Source: Symbiodinium natans (lineage: Eukaryota > Sar > Dinophyceae > Suessiales > Symbiodiniaceae). Taken from it: DNA of 15,000 nt. The notes beneath the pieces were generated by a model. That model did no database searches. It was not told the DNA's origin and saw only the letters and a list, made by a program, of their open reading frames with translations. The translations under genes were made by a program, and so were the position numbers. The stretch lies in NCBI GenBank assembly GCA_905221605.1, contig CAJNDS010002390.1, positions 776,113 to 791,112 on the forward strand. Reading direction: 5' to 3'. Shown piece by piece: positions 6,877-13,394 of the stretch (position 1 is the first letter of the stretch; each line of letters opens with the position of its first letter).

Positions 6877-7023
6877 GCCGATGTGGGTCGAGTCCAGGTG
6901 TGCCGTTCAGGGGCTAGGCTTGGAGGTTCGGGGTTCAGGGTTTAGGGCTTGTCAGGCTGGTTCTTAGTAGGGAATGAGGGCACTATCTCATCCCTTTAAC
7001 GGGAATACATGGTGCAGCGCCGC

Positions 7024-7090
7024 TGCCCCCCCCACCCCACCCCCTTCCATGGCCCCCCCCCCCCCCCCCTGGCCGCCCCCCCAAATTCTT
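7024..7090 (+). repeat. C-tract
   Basis: Long C runs (up to 14) with a partner G-rich region near 7110; low complexity. The poly-proline frame across it is an artefact. Confidence 0.8.
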
Positions 7091-7147
7091 TCCCCGCCCC
7101 GCCCCCCTGTGGTTGTGGGGTGGTGTGGGTGGGGTTCGGGTTTCGGG

Positions 7148-7381
7148 TTTAGGGTTTAGGGTTTAGGGTTTAGGGTCTAGGGTTTAGGGTTTAGGGTTTA
7201 GGGTTCAGGGTTTAGGGCTTAGGGCTTAGGGCATAGGGTTTAGGGTTTAGGGTTAGGGTTTAGGGTTTAGGGTTTAGGGTTTAGGGTTTAGGGTTTAGGG
7301 TTTAGGGTTTAGGGTTTAGGGTTTAGGGTTTAGGGTGTAGGGTGTAGGGTGTAGGGTTTAGGGTTTAGGGTTTAGGGTTTG
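7148..7381 (+). repeat. (TTTAGGG)n array, largest canonical block
   Basis: About 30 units with GTCTAGG, GGCTTAG, GTGTAGG variants; lies inside element A2. Runs of GGG spaced by 4 nt could form G-quadruplexes. Confidence 0.9.
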
Positions 7382-7534
7382 GGGTCCCCGCCCCGCCCCC
7401 CTGTGTTTGGGCCCCGCTGTGGGGTGGTGTGGTTGGGGTTTGGGTTGAGGGTTTTGGGTTTAGGGTTTAGGGTTTAGGGCTTAGGGCTTAGGCTAATTCC
7501 CTCATTCCCTACCAAGAACCACGCCAAGAACCAG

Positions 7535-7598
7535 GGGCTTCCTGCTGAACTCAGGATCATCTGCTGCCCCACGTACAGCGGGTGCCAAGTCTTGCTGC
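7535..7598 (+). CDS. Exon x25
   Basis: Acceptor AGAACCAG|GGG; reads GLPAELRIICCPTYSGCQVL; donor C|GCAAAAC. In frame with x24 (VEACLGR|GLPAELRII) and x26. Confidence 0.6.
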
Positions 7599-7653
7599 GC
7601 AAAACCCGAAACCCTAAACCCTAAGCCCCAAACCCTAAACCCTAAACCTTAAG

Positions 7654-7732
7654 AATCTGCCGAACACGGCCCCTTGCAAGCCCTTCGGCCACTTGCCGAG
7701 GCCATGGTTCTCATCCAAGGCTTCGCAGCCAG
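7654..7732 (+). CDS. Exon x26, donor supplied by a TTTAGGG array
   Basis: Acceptor CTTAAG|AA; reads SAEHGPLQALRPLAEAMVLI then QGFAAR; donor AG|GTTTAGGG, the first unit of the following array. Good amphipathic helices, in frame with x25. Confidence 0.6.
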
Positions 7733-8053
7733 GTTTAGGGTTTAGGGTTTAGGATTTCTAGGGTATTGTGTTTGAGGGTTTCAGGGATTCGAACTTATAG
7801 GGTTTAGGCTTTAGGGCTTTAGGGCTTTAGGGCTTTAGGGCTTTAGGGCTTTAGGGCTTTAGGGCTTTAGGGCTTTAGGGCTTTAGGGCTTTAGGGCTTT
7901 AGGGCTTTAGGGCTTTAGGGCTTTAGGGCTTTAGGGCTTTAGGGTTTCAGGGTTTCAGGGTTTTAGGGTTTTAGGGTTTTAGGGTTTTAGGGTTTTAGGG
8001 TTTTAGGGTTTTAGGGTTTAGGGTTTAGGGTTCAGGGTTTAGGGTTTAGGGTT
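7733..8053 (+). repeat. Structured telomere-variant array (8-bp units)
   Basis: After three canonical units and a spacer come 17 tandem CTTTAGGG (7809-7944), 2 TTTCAGGG, 7 TTTTAGGG (7961-8016), then canonical TTTAGGG to 8053. It fills the intron between x26 and x27. Confidence 0.9.
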
Positions 8054-8063
8054 CCCCCAGCAG

Positions 8064-8122
8064 GTCTGTCTGGGCATGTTTCGCTGCGTCTAGTTGCTGC
8101 CTTGGAGTTCCAGCAATGCAGG
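8064..8122 (+). CDS. Exon x27
   Basis: Acceptor CCCAGCAG|G; donor G|GTTGCCC. The frame required by x26 reads SVWACFAASSCCLGVPAMQ; another frame (LSGHVSLRLVAALEFQQC) is equally open and looks at least as protein-like, so the frame is uncertain. Confidence 0.4.
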
Positions 8123-8337
8123 GTTGCCCGAGACCCTAAACCCTAAACCCTACACCCTCAACCCTGAACCCTAAAGCCCAAACACCAAACCCTATTCCGA
8201 GGAAGGACTTACTGTTCAGAATTTTCCGGTTTCGGGTTTCGGGGTATACCTAGAGTAGCAAGGGGTTGTTCTTACTATAATCATTGGCAAACATACCTTT
8301 TTGTTGACGGGACAAAGGTTTAGGGTTTAGGGTTTAG

Positions 8338-8353
8338 GCTTACTCCAAGTAGG
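8338..8353 (+). CDS. Possible microexon x28 with a TTTAG| acceptor
   Basis: The array ends GGTTTAG|GC and is followed by LLQVG; donor C|GTGAAA. The frame stays open further right (REIAKAQDF), so a longer exon is possible. Exclusion of this exon also keeps the phase. Confidence 0.25.
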
Positions 8354-8546
8354 TCGTGAAATCGCCAAAGCCCAAGACTTCAGACACCCTAAAACCCCGA
8401 ACCCCACAGGGTTGAGGGTTCCTAAACCCTAGACCCTACACCCTAAACCCTAAACCCCAAACCCTACACCCTAAACCCACCTTGACCCCAAACCAAAAAA
8501 ACCTCCAAATCCTAAACCCTAAGCCGTGAACCCTGTAAACCCGCAG

Positions 8547-8613
8547 GCACCACTGGGGATGCGATGAAGGCTTTGCTCCAACCGCTGTGCCAAGTGCCAG
8601 GCCCTGCTGGTCG
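8547..8613 (+). CDS. Exon x29, donor supplied by TTTAGGG
   Basis: Acceptor CCCGCAG|GC; reads TTGDAMKALLQPLCQVPGPA; donor CG|GTTTAGGG. In frame with x30 (PAGR|AQQGFQIS). Confidence 0.55.
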
Positions 8614-8944
8614 GTTTAGGGGTTTAGGGTTAGGGTTTAGGGTTTGCATTTGGGGTTCGGGTTTGATAATAAGTAGGCTGTAGCGCTGGGGGTATAGAGC
8701 TTCGGGCTGTTAGTAGGAAATCTTTCGTGATAAGTGGCCATAACCTCCTTTGGCCCCTACTTATACCTACCGAATAAGCCTGAGGTACGCCCAAAGACAT
8801 CGGCTTCCAAAGCTATTTTCCTGTGCAAGAGCATTGGGTCGCCCAGGGACACCCCAAACCCCAAACCCCCGACCCTAAACCCTAAACCCTAAGCTCTTAA
8901 TCCCTAAACCCCAAAACCGAAAAACCTTCCTGTGTGAAGACAAG

Positions 8945-9074
8945 AGCTCAACAAGGCTTCCAAATCAGCGCTGATCCCAAAGAGCCCAGTATCTCGACGC
9001 TGAATATGAGAGCCCCATGCCTGTTATCTTTCTTCATGAAGGAATACGCCGTCATCAATGGAACAATCTTTGAG
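8945..9074 (+). CDS. Exon x30
   Basis: 130 nt, the longest clear exon: acceptor GACAAG|A; AQQGFQISADPKEPSISTLN then MRAPCLLSFFMKEYAVINGT and IFE; donor GAG|GTTTAGGAG. Read-through would give TAG at 9078. Domain not recognised. Confidence 0.6.
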
Positions 9075-9187
9075 GTTTAGGAGTTGGGGCTCGGGGTTTA
9101 GGGTTCAGGGTATATCTCTAGGTAGGAAATCTTAACCCTAAACCCTAAACCCTAAACCCCCAATCTTGACATTATGCGCATTGTTTT

Positions 9188-9208
9188 GGGTTCTTAAGCA
9201 AACAGTAG
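9188..9208 (+). mobile_element. Family-D right terminus D3, used as 3' splice site
   Basis: GGGTTCTTAAGCAAACAGTAG is the reverse complement of the D1 left arm with one mismatch. No left partner is seen. It ends exactly at the acceptor of x31. Confidence 0.5.
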
Positions 9209-9245
9209 CTCTACATCAGTTTGCACCAGAGGCTGGAAGTCCTAG
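9209..9245 (+). CDS. Exon x31
   Basis: Abuts terminus D3; reads LYISLHQRLEVL; donor G|GCTCGG. In frame with x30 (NGTIFE|LYISLHQRLEVL) and x32. Confidence 0.5.
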
Positions 9246-9347
9246 GCTCGGGCTCGGGGCTTCAGGGTTTAGGGTTTAGGGTTCAGGAGGAGGCCGGAAG
9301 GTAACTTAGAAAGTACACTTTGCAGAGCCCTTGAACCCTAGACCTTG

Positions 9348-9437
9348 GGATGTTCCCCCTTATGCTAACTGGCCATGGATTATAGTACCCCTTATCATAA
9401 TCCCTACGAAGGACTGTTAGTATAAGGGGGAACATCC
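9348..9437 (+). mobile_element. Family-B TIR element B1
   Basis: 90-bp element; ends GGATGTTCCCCCTTATGCTAAC and its partner pair at 21 of 22 positions. Intronic (9246-9748). The interior AATCCCTACGAAGGACTGTTAG is shared with B2 and resembles family-A termini. Confidence 0.6.
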
Positions 9438-9585
9438 GAAGGTGTGTGGGTAGTCGCCAGGTTATTTCGCCCCCAAGAAATTTAAAAACAAAGACAACAG
9501 CGCAAGCCCCTCAAACAATTGCCAAATCCCAAACTCTCCCCATAAACACGCAATGTCTTCAAGCAGTCACTGACACCCGAAACTT

Positions 9586-9683
9586 GGGATGTTTCCCCCT
9601 TATACCAACAGTCCTTAGTAGGGATTGTAACAGGGGGCAATAGGATCCCTATTCAGGACTGTTAGTAGAATGGGGAACATCCC
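9586..9683 (+). mobile_element. Family-B TIR element B2
   Basis: 98 bp; ends GGGATGTTTCCCCCTTATAC and a mirrored partner; arms pair over about 29 bp with one indel and three mismatches. Contains CCTTAGTAGGGATTGTAACA, related to A1, whose interior has TTACAATCCCT. Confidence 0.55.
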
Positions 9684-9748
9684 AACCCTAAACCTTGAAC
9701 CCGGAACCCTAAAACCCCACCGCCGTCCCGAAATTCGATGCATCACAG

Positions 9749-9783
9749 TCCAAAACGTTCCCTGTCGGTTGCAAGCTTCGCAG
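9749..9783 (+). CDS. Exon x32, donor GTTTAGAG
   Basis: Acceptor CATCACAG|TC; the phase-compatible frame reads VQNVPCRLQASQ; donor CAG|GTTTAGAG. Joined: LEVLVQNVPCRLQASQLSLS. Confidence 0.45.
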
Positions 9784-9890
9784 GTTTAGAGTTTAGGGTT
9801 ACGGGCCTAGGCTATTCTACTATTATATCTACATATATATATATATACATACGCAAAAAGTACTTGTACTCTTATTCTTATTTTTTGGAG

Positions 9891-9989
9891 CTGAGCCTCT
9901 CGAATCTCGAAGCCCTCAGCCGCTGGAATAGGCGTCCCTTGCTTCTTGGACCTCGCCCTGCGCCATGTGCCATCGCCACCCGGCTTTAA
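9891..9989 (+). CDS. Exon x33, possible terminal exon
   Basis: After TTTTTTGGAG| the frame reads LSLSNLEALSRWNRRPLLLG then PRPAPCAIATRL and TAA. It follows an AT-rich stretch (9823-9890) and is followed by T-rich DNA, so it may be the last exon; alternatively a GC donor inside it continues the gene. A different frame is also open to a TGA near 10000. Confidence 0.4.
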   Translation: MSLSNLEALSRWNRRPLLLGPRPAPCAIATRL

Positions 9990-10120
9990 TTTTTACTGAC
10001 TTGAGGATGAGAGCTTGGGGCTGTTTAGGGCTCTTGGGAGCCCCATCCACAACCTCAATATCTGAACAACAATTCGAGAGCGAATGAGAGTCATTCAGCA
10101 CTCAGTTGCTTGTTCGACAG

Positions 10121-10251
10121 CCGGGCTTAGTTTGTATACGACGTTGCCTCTGTGTCGATCGCGTTGGCAGCATGACATGTCTAAGCAGAACATTTGGGAT
10201 CTGTTGCTGTCTTCATACAAGGACTCATTCGACAAACGCATGTGCCTACAG
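10121..10251 (+). CDS. Exon x34
   Basis: Acceptor TTCGACAG|CC or, later, TTGGCAG| at 10170. The frame includes HDMSKQNIWDLLLSSYKDSF then DKRMCLQ; donor CAG|GCGAGG. Codon use and composition look coding. Family not recognised; the link to x33 is unresolved. Confidence 0.45.
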
Positions 10252-10615
10252 GCGAGGTCCAGAGCAACAAAAGCCCTTAAATCCTATAAACCCCATACCC
10301 TAAACTAAACCCCACACCCTAAACCCTGACATCCTGGAAATCCCCGAAAGCCCTAGGCCCTGAACCCTAAACCCCCCACACTCCCATAATACTCAGTGCT
10401 TCGAAGCTCTAAGGGTAGTGACGTGGGCCCTTCATGTGGTCCCTTGCCTCCTTTGAAGGGTTCTGAAGTATGGGCCCTTGGGTTGTAGGGGGTGTATAAA
10501 GGGTGATAAGGGGTCCCCGTTGAAGCGCCCATACTAGAGACCATGAAGCTACCTTATAAACCCTAAACCCCAAACCCCTTTGCAAACCCCAAACCCGAAG
10601 CCCCCGTGTCCCCAG

Positions 10616-10683
10616 TGCCTCGAAGCCCCAAGCCAAAGGTTTCTCCCGCGGAGTTTCCTGCACGGGTCCTTGAGCAGGCCCCG
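10616..10683 (+). CDS. Exon x35, Pro/Ser-rich
   Basis: Ends at a strong donor CCG|GTGAGC. Two frames are open: CLEAPSQRFLPRSFLHG (from 10616, compatible with x34) and, from 10601, VSPVPRSPKPKVSPAEFPAR, a proline-rich linker. Frame unresolved. Confidence 0.4.
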
Positions 10684-10770
10684 GTGAGCTTGGGGGCCGG
10701 GCATAGGGTTTATGATAGAGGGTTTAGCAAAAGGGAACTTTCCGGTAGTCAGTTTAATTTGGGGTTTAGG

Positions 10771-10886
10771 GTACTTGGAGGTTCATGGGTAGCGGGGTTA
10801 TAAGTGGGGCAGCTGTAGGTATAAGTGGTATAGCCTTATTGTCGGTACTTATCACCACTTATAACTACCCATGAACGTTCAAGTAG
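10771..10886 (+). mobile_element. Family-C TIR element C1, GT...AG ends
   Basis: Left GTACTTGGAGGTTCATGGGT, right arm the reverse complement of CTACTTGAACGTTCATGGGT; 19 of 21 core bases pair, and TTATAAGTGG pairs further in after a 5-nt offset. As in A1, the outermost base differs so that the ends are GT and AG. Directly left is a TTTAGG remnant; to the right 15 nt precede GTAACT. Confidence 0.55.
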
Positions 10887-11226
10887 GGTTTGAGGCTGAA
10901 AGTAACTTTTACTTTACACTCTTCAAAGAGGAGTGTACCTTAGCTATTGGGAATAGGGGAAGTACAATCAATGAGAACCTACAAAAAGCGTAGGTTTTGG
11001 CTTCTTAAGGTAAACCCTAAATCTCGTACTAAACGGAGCCCTTCTCAATCCTGGGCCATTTACGGGGTAGTTATCCCATTTCAGAGAGTTTCTTGGGTTT
11101 AGATTAGAAGCTTGGGTCTTGGGGTGTCGTGCTTAGAGTTCGGGGTTTGGGAATGGGGTTTAGGGCACCCTGAACACTAATTAAGCCCAAAGCCCTAAGC
11201 CCTAAACCCTAAACCTGTGTTGAGAG

Positions 11227-11281
11227 TTGTGCGGATGCAGATTTCACGCTTGAGGAGACGTTTGCATTCCCCAACACAGGA
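11227..11281 (+). CDS. Exon x36
   Basis: Acceptor TTGAGAG|T; reads CADADFTLEETFAFPNTG; donor GGA|GTATAC, or read-through VYLLF and TAG at 11297. Another frame (ISRLRRRLHSPTQ) is also open. Phase fits x37. Confidence 0.4.
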
Positions 11282-11404
11282 GTATACCTATTATTCTAGG
11301 ATCGCCTAGCAGGGTACCCCGGTTTGGGAAGGCCCCATATGGGTTCGAGAGTTGAGAGATTTGGGGCTGAAGATCTGCGAAATGGCAGACTCCCCGGTTT
11401 TAGG

Positions 11405-11498
11405 CACAACCGGCAAAAAAAGGAAAAAGAGATAAAGCGAAAGAAAAAAAACAGAGAGACAGAGAGAGAGAGACAAAAAACAGACAACAAAACTCGAG

Positions 11499-11540
<42 letters not shown>

Positions 11541-11565
11541 AAAATGAGAGAAAAAGATAGACAGG
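11405..11565 (+). repeat. Homopurine tract with (GA)n
   Basis: About 160 nt of almost pure A/G on the + strand, with (GA) dinucleotide repeats at 11459-11474 and 11502-11535. All open frames across it on both strands are low-complexity artefacts. Confidence 0.85.
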
Positions 11566-11586
11566 GAAATGTACGAAACCTGAGAG

Positions 11587-11628
11587 GGCATGCAAGCACT
11601 GCAAGAGGTGCGCGCTTTCGCCCGAATG
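11587..11628 (+). CDS. Exon x37
   Basis: Acceptor CTGAGAG|GGC right after the purine tract; reads GMQALQEVRAFARM; donor ATG|GTCCTAAAG, much like the x17 donor. Read-through gives VLKS and TAA at 11641. Confidence 0.45.
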
Positions 11629-11867
11629 GTCCTAAAGTCCTAATGTACAACCCAGAGTAAGCCCTCGTTCCCGTTTTTTTTGGGGTTTAGGTCCGCTTAT
11701 CGGTTTACGAAAATATGGGGCCCCTAACAGAGCCCCCCCCCCCCTCCAAATAATAGGATTCCCTGTTTACAAGGATCCCAACAAGGTACCCGAATTTCGG
11801 AAACCCCCAATTGTTCCTCGGTGTGGTTATTGTTGAGTTGCGGGCTTAGGGCTTCTAGGCGCCCTAG

Positions 11868-11924
11868 AAGCCCCACATCCCGAAACCGCAAGACACAGAA
11901 GTTCCCCACCCTGGAAAATCTCAA
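11868..11924 (+). CDS. Exon x38
   Basis: Acceptor GCCCTAG|AAG; reads KPHIPKPQDTEVPHPGKSQ; donor CAA|GCCCTATAAG. Proline-rich linker-like. Other frames are also open, so moderate to low certainty. Confidence 0.3.
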
Positions 11925-12037
11925 GCCCTATAAGCCCTGACAGGGGCAGCCCTTGCCCCGAAAGGTCCATGTGCTTGACTAGTAGATACTTGACCCCTAG
12001 ATGCATTGTAAGAAGTGCGTTCAGGCCTAAGTATACC

Positions 12038-12165
12038 CCTACTTGAAGGTTCACGGGCAGTTATAAGTAGGGTTATAAGTACCCTAAATAAGGTTCTAAC
12101 GATGTGTAATTGCAGTTTTCTTACTTTTTGCCGTTCTTGTAACTGCCCGTGCACCTCCAAGTAGG
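12038..12165 (+). mobile_element. Family-C TIR element C2, right end is a 3' splice site
   Basis: Arms CCTACTTGAAGGTTCACGGG and CCTACTTGGAGGTGCACGGG (right arm reversed) pair at 27 of 30 positions including CAGTTATAAG. CTCCAAGTAG| ends at 12164 and exon x39 begins at the next base. Confidence 0.6.
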
Positions 12166-12268
12166 CATGCTGTTCAGGAACACCGCAAGCTTCGAGCGGC
12201 TGGGCCGCTGTGTGCTGTGGTTCTTCGGCAGCGACCTCATCGCCCCGGCTGGGGTTCGTTACACGCAG
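12165..12268 (+). CDS. Exon x39
   Basis: 104 nt between the C2 terminus and donor CAG|GCGCCT. All three frames are open; the most protein-like, with G/C-rich third positions, reads MLFRNTASFERLGRCVLWFF then GSDLIAPAGVRYTQ. GC-rich and clearly different from the surrounding intron DNA. Confidence 0.5.
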
Positions 12269-12330
12269 GCGCCTTGGGTCGGAAGGGGGGGGGTTTAGGG
12301 TTAAGGTTCAGGGTTTAGGGTTTGGGTTAG

Positions 12331-12357
12331 ACCATGGGATACGAGTCGCATAGAAGG
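12331..12357 (+). CDS. Possible microexon x40
   Basis: GGGTTAG|A CCATGGGAT...GAAGG|GTAATTT; reads PWDTSRIEG in the phase that fits x41. Short, so weak. Confidence 0.25.
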
Positions 12358-12581
12358 GTAATTTGTCGGGTATTTCTCTCCAAAACGTCACAGGCACCGT
12401 ATGCTGAAGCCCTAAACCCGGAATCCCCAAGCCCCAAGCCCCATACCCGAGCTCCCGGCTCCGGAACCCTCTATTTTCCAAGGGAGATGCAATTTTTCAT
12501 GGTTTTTTGGCTGGCTGTTAGTGGTTAAGGGTTTAGGGTTTTAGGGTTGAGGGTTTTAGGGTTTAGGGCTTCAGGGTTAAG

Positions 12582-12636
12582 GGCTGATGTGGGAAGAAGG
12601 GCCATCTACAATCAGGCCTTGGCAGTCAATCGCAGG
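12582..12636 (+). CDS. Exon x41
   Basis: Reads ADVGRRAIYNQALAVNRR, ending at the consensus-like GC donor AGG|GCAAGA. Helical; an AIYNQALAVN pattern recalls tetratricopeptide helices, but one motif is not enough to assign it. Confidence 0.45.
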
Positions 12637-12839
12637 GCAAGATCTTGAACAACACCGTACTTTATCTCAGCCCTCCTATAACGTCCCCTAATCCCCGAAG
12701 CTCTAAACCCTAAACTATATAAACCCTAAACCCCAAACCCGAACTCTACACCCGTTCGAGGGCACAGCCTGGTAAAGTCTCTTTAGGGTTGAGGGTTTAG
12801 GGTCTATGGGGTTTAGGGTCTATAGTCTTTACGGCTTAG

Positions 12840-12970
12840 GGTGCTTTTCACTCTGTCCGAGGACATGCTGCAGTCAGACGACCACTTCCGCAACTACTGC
12901 GGCTACGCGCTGGCCCTAGGCGCGGGGTGTCGGCCCTACCTTGGGAACCAGATGAACCCTAACATTGGAG
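12840..12970 (+). CDS. Exon x42
   Basis: 131 nt; acceptor CGGCTTAG|G; reads VLFTLSEDMLQSDDHFRNYC then GYALALGAGCRPYLGNQMNP and NIG; donor G|GCTCAT. Strong coding character (G/C third positions). The family is not recognised. In frame with x43. Confidence 0.6.
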
Positions 12971-12981
12971 GCTCATTATGA

Positions 12982-13001
12982 TACCCCATATACTAGAATC
13001 C
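12982..13001 (+). repeat. Dispersed 20-bp repeat, copy 2
   Basis: Matches 581-600 with one mismatch (TACCCCATATACTAGAATCC). It lies in the 55-nt interval between x42 and x43. Confidence 0.5.
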
Positions 13002-13025
13002 ACACGAACGTTAAGCCCCAACCAG

Positions 13026-13121
13026 TGCGCCTGCCGTTTGCGCGGCAAACACTTGCGCCGCAGAGAGGACTCATGAGTCGATACACCTTCTCAGCGCTCA
13101 AGTGGCATGTCGCCTCTCCAT
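13026..13121 (+). CDS. Exon x43
   Basis: Acceptor CAACCAG|TG; reads RLPFARQTLAPQRGLMSRYT then FSALKWHVASP; donor T|GTGCAG, or an earlier GC donor after 13104. Includes a perfect 15-nt hairpin (13036-13050). Confidence 0.5.
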
Positions 13122-13256
13122 GTGCAGTTAACTCCGAAAAGCTTAATATAGGGGTCGGAATAGTTACTAGTAGTATTCCCTTACGGCTCCTCTGTATTTA
13201 TACTACAACAACCTCAAAAAGTCTATTCTGATTCCTAAGGCCCCTATATTTGCCAG

Positions 13257-13308
13257 CCTGTGAGGCCACCACAACGTCCTTTGGCAGCTTCCTGAAATCA
13301 AAGCACCG
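13257..13308 (+). CDS. Exon x44
   Basis: Acceptor TTTGCCAG|CC; reads CEATTTSFGSFLKSKH; donor CG|GCTTTGG. In frame with x45. Confidence 0.5.
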
Positions 13309-13324
13309 GCTTTGGTCGTGACAG

Positions 13325-13348
13325 GCGGCTTGACCTGGAGTTTGGGAG
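13325..13348 (+). CDS. Microexon x45 (24 nt)
   Basis: GTGACAG|G, reads RLDLEFG, donor AG|GTCTGG. Joined: FLKSKHRRLDLEFGR. Phase 2 in and out. Confidence 0.4.
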
Positions 13349-13394
13349 GTCTGGCTTTGTCACTCCCTCTCGCATCTTCATGACTTTTCATGCC

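Larger units (their letters stand above)
6959..7520 (+). mobile_element. Family-A TIR element A2 carrying TTTAGGG arrays
   Basis: Ends GGTTCTTAGTAGGGAATGAG (6959-) and the reverse complement of GGTTCTTGGTAGGGAATGAG (to 7520); 20 of 21 terminal bases pair. Same termini as A1 but 562 bp, with C-rich DNA and a 230-bp TTTAGGG array inside. Just right of it, CCAAGAACCA is duplicated (7512-7521 and 7524-7533), so that AAGAACCAG| at 7534 is the acceptor of x25, the same 9-nt end as in A1. Confidence 0.6.
275..9989 (+). other. Multi-exon gene model spanning exon candidates x1-x33 (spliced, dinoflagellate-like)
   Basis: About 32 short + strand islands read as protein-like peptides, each bounded by AG upstream and GT or GC downstream, and can be joined with compatible phase from the BTB/BACK-like start to a TAA at 9987-9989. 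The gene probably begins left of the window, because the first half of the BTB fold is absent. Product is not recognised as a whole: a BTB/BACK-like segment, a Ser/Asp-rich linker (2651-3280), then armadillo/HEAT-like helices. Boundaries were picked by eye, so individual junctions may shift. It could also be two adjacent genes. No promoter, spliced leader or polyadenylation signal was recognised. Confidence 0.5.

Noticed and set aside
6974-7159. 61-codon proline-rich frame
   Set aside because: It is a translation of a C-tract inside the family-A element A2.
8813-8850. Island reading LFSCARALGRPG
   Set aside because: x29 joins x30 directly in phase; including it would break the frame.
9287-9300. 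14-nt AG...GTAACT island (possible microexon)
   Set aside because: Phase would allow it, but x31 joins x32 directly with a better peptide and x32 then fits x33; too short to support alone.
10353-10663. Minus-strand frames of 63 and 84 codons with GLGFR words
   Set aside because: GLGFRV-type peptides are translations of TTTAGGG-derived DNA; the area is repeat-derived and partly overlaps exon x35.
11296-11650. Minus-strand open frames of 102 and 114 codons and a plus-strand frame of 78 codons
   Set aside because: All cross the GA/CT simple repeat; poly-Ser/Leu/Phe or Arg/Glu composition is what any reading of such a tract gives.
11965-12024. Island reading SMCLTSRYLTPRCIVRSAFR before element C2
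   Set aside because: Has AG and GC borders but phases disagree with x38 and with the best frame of x39; left out pending transcripts.
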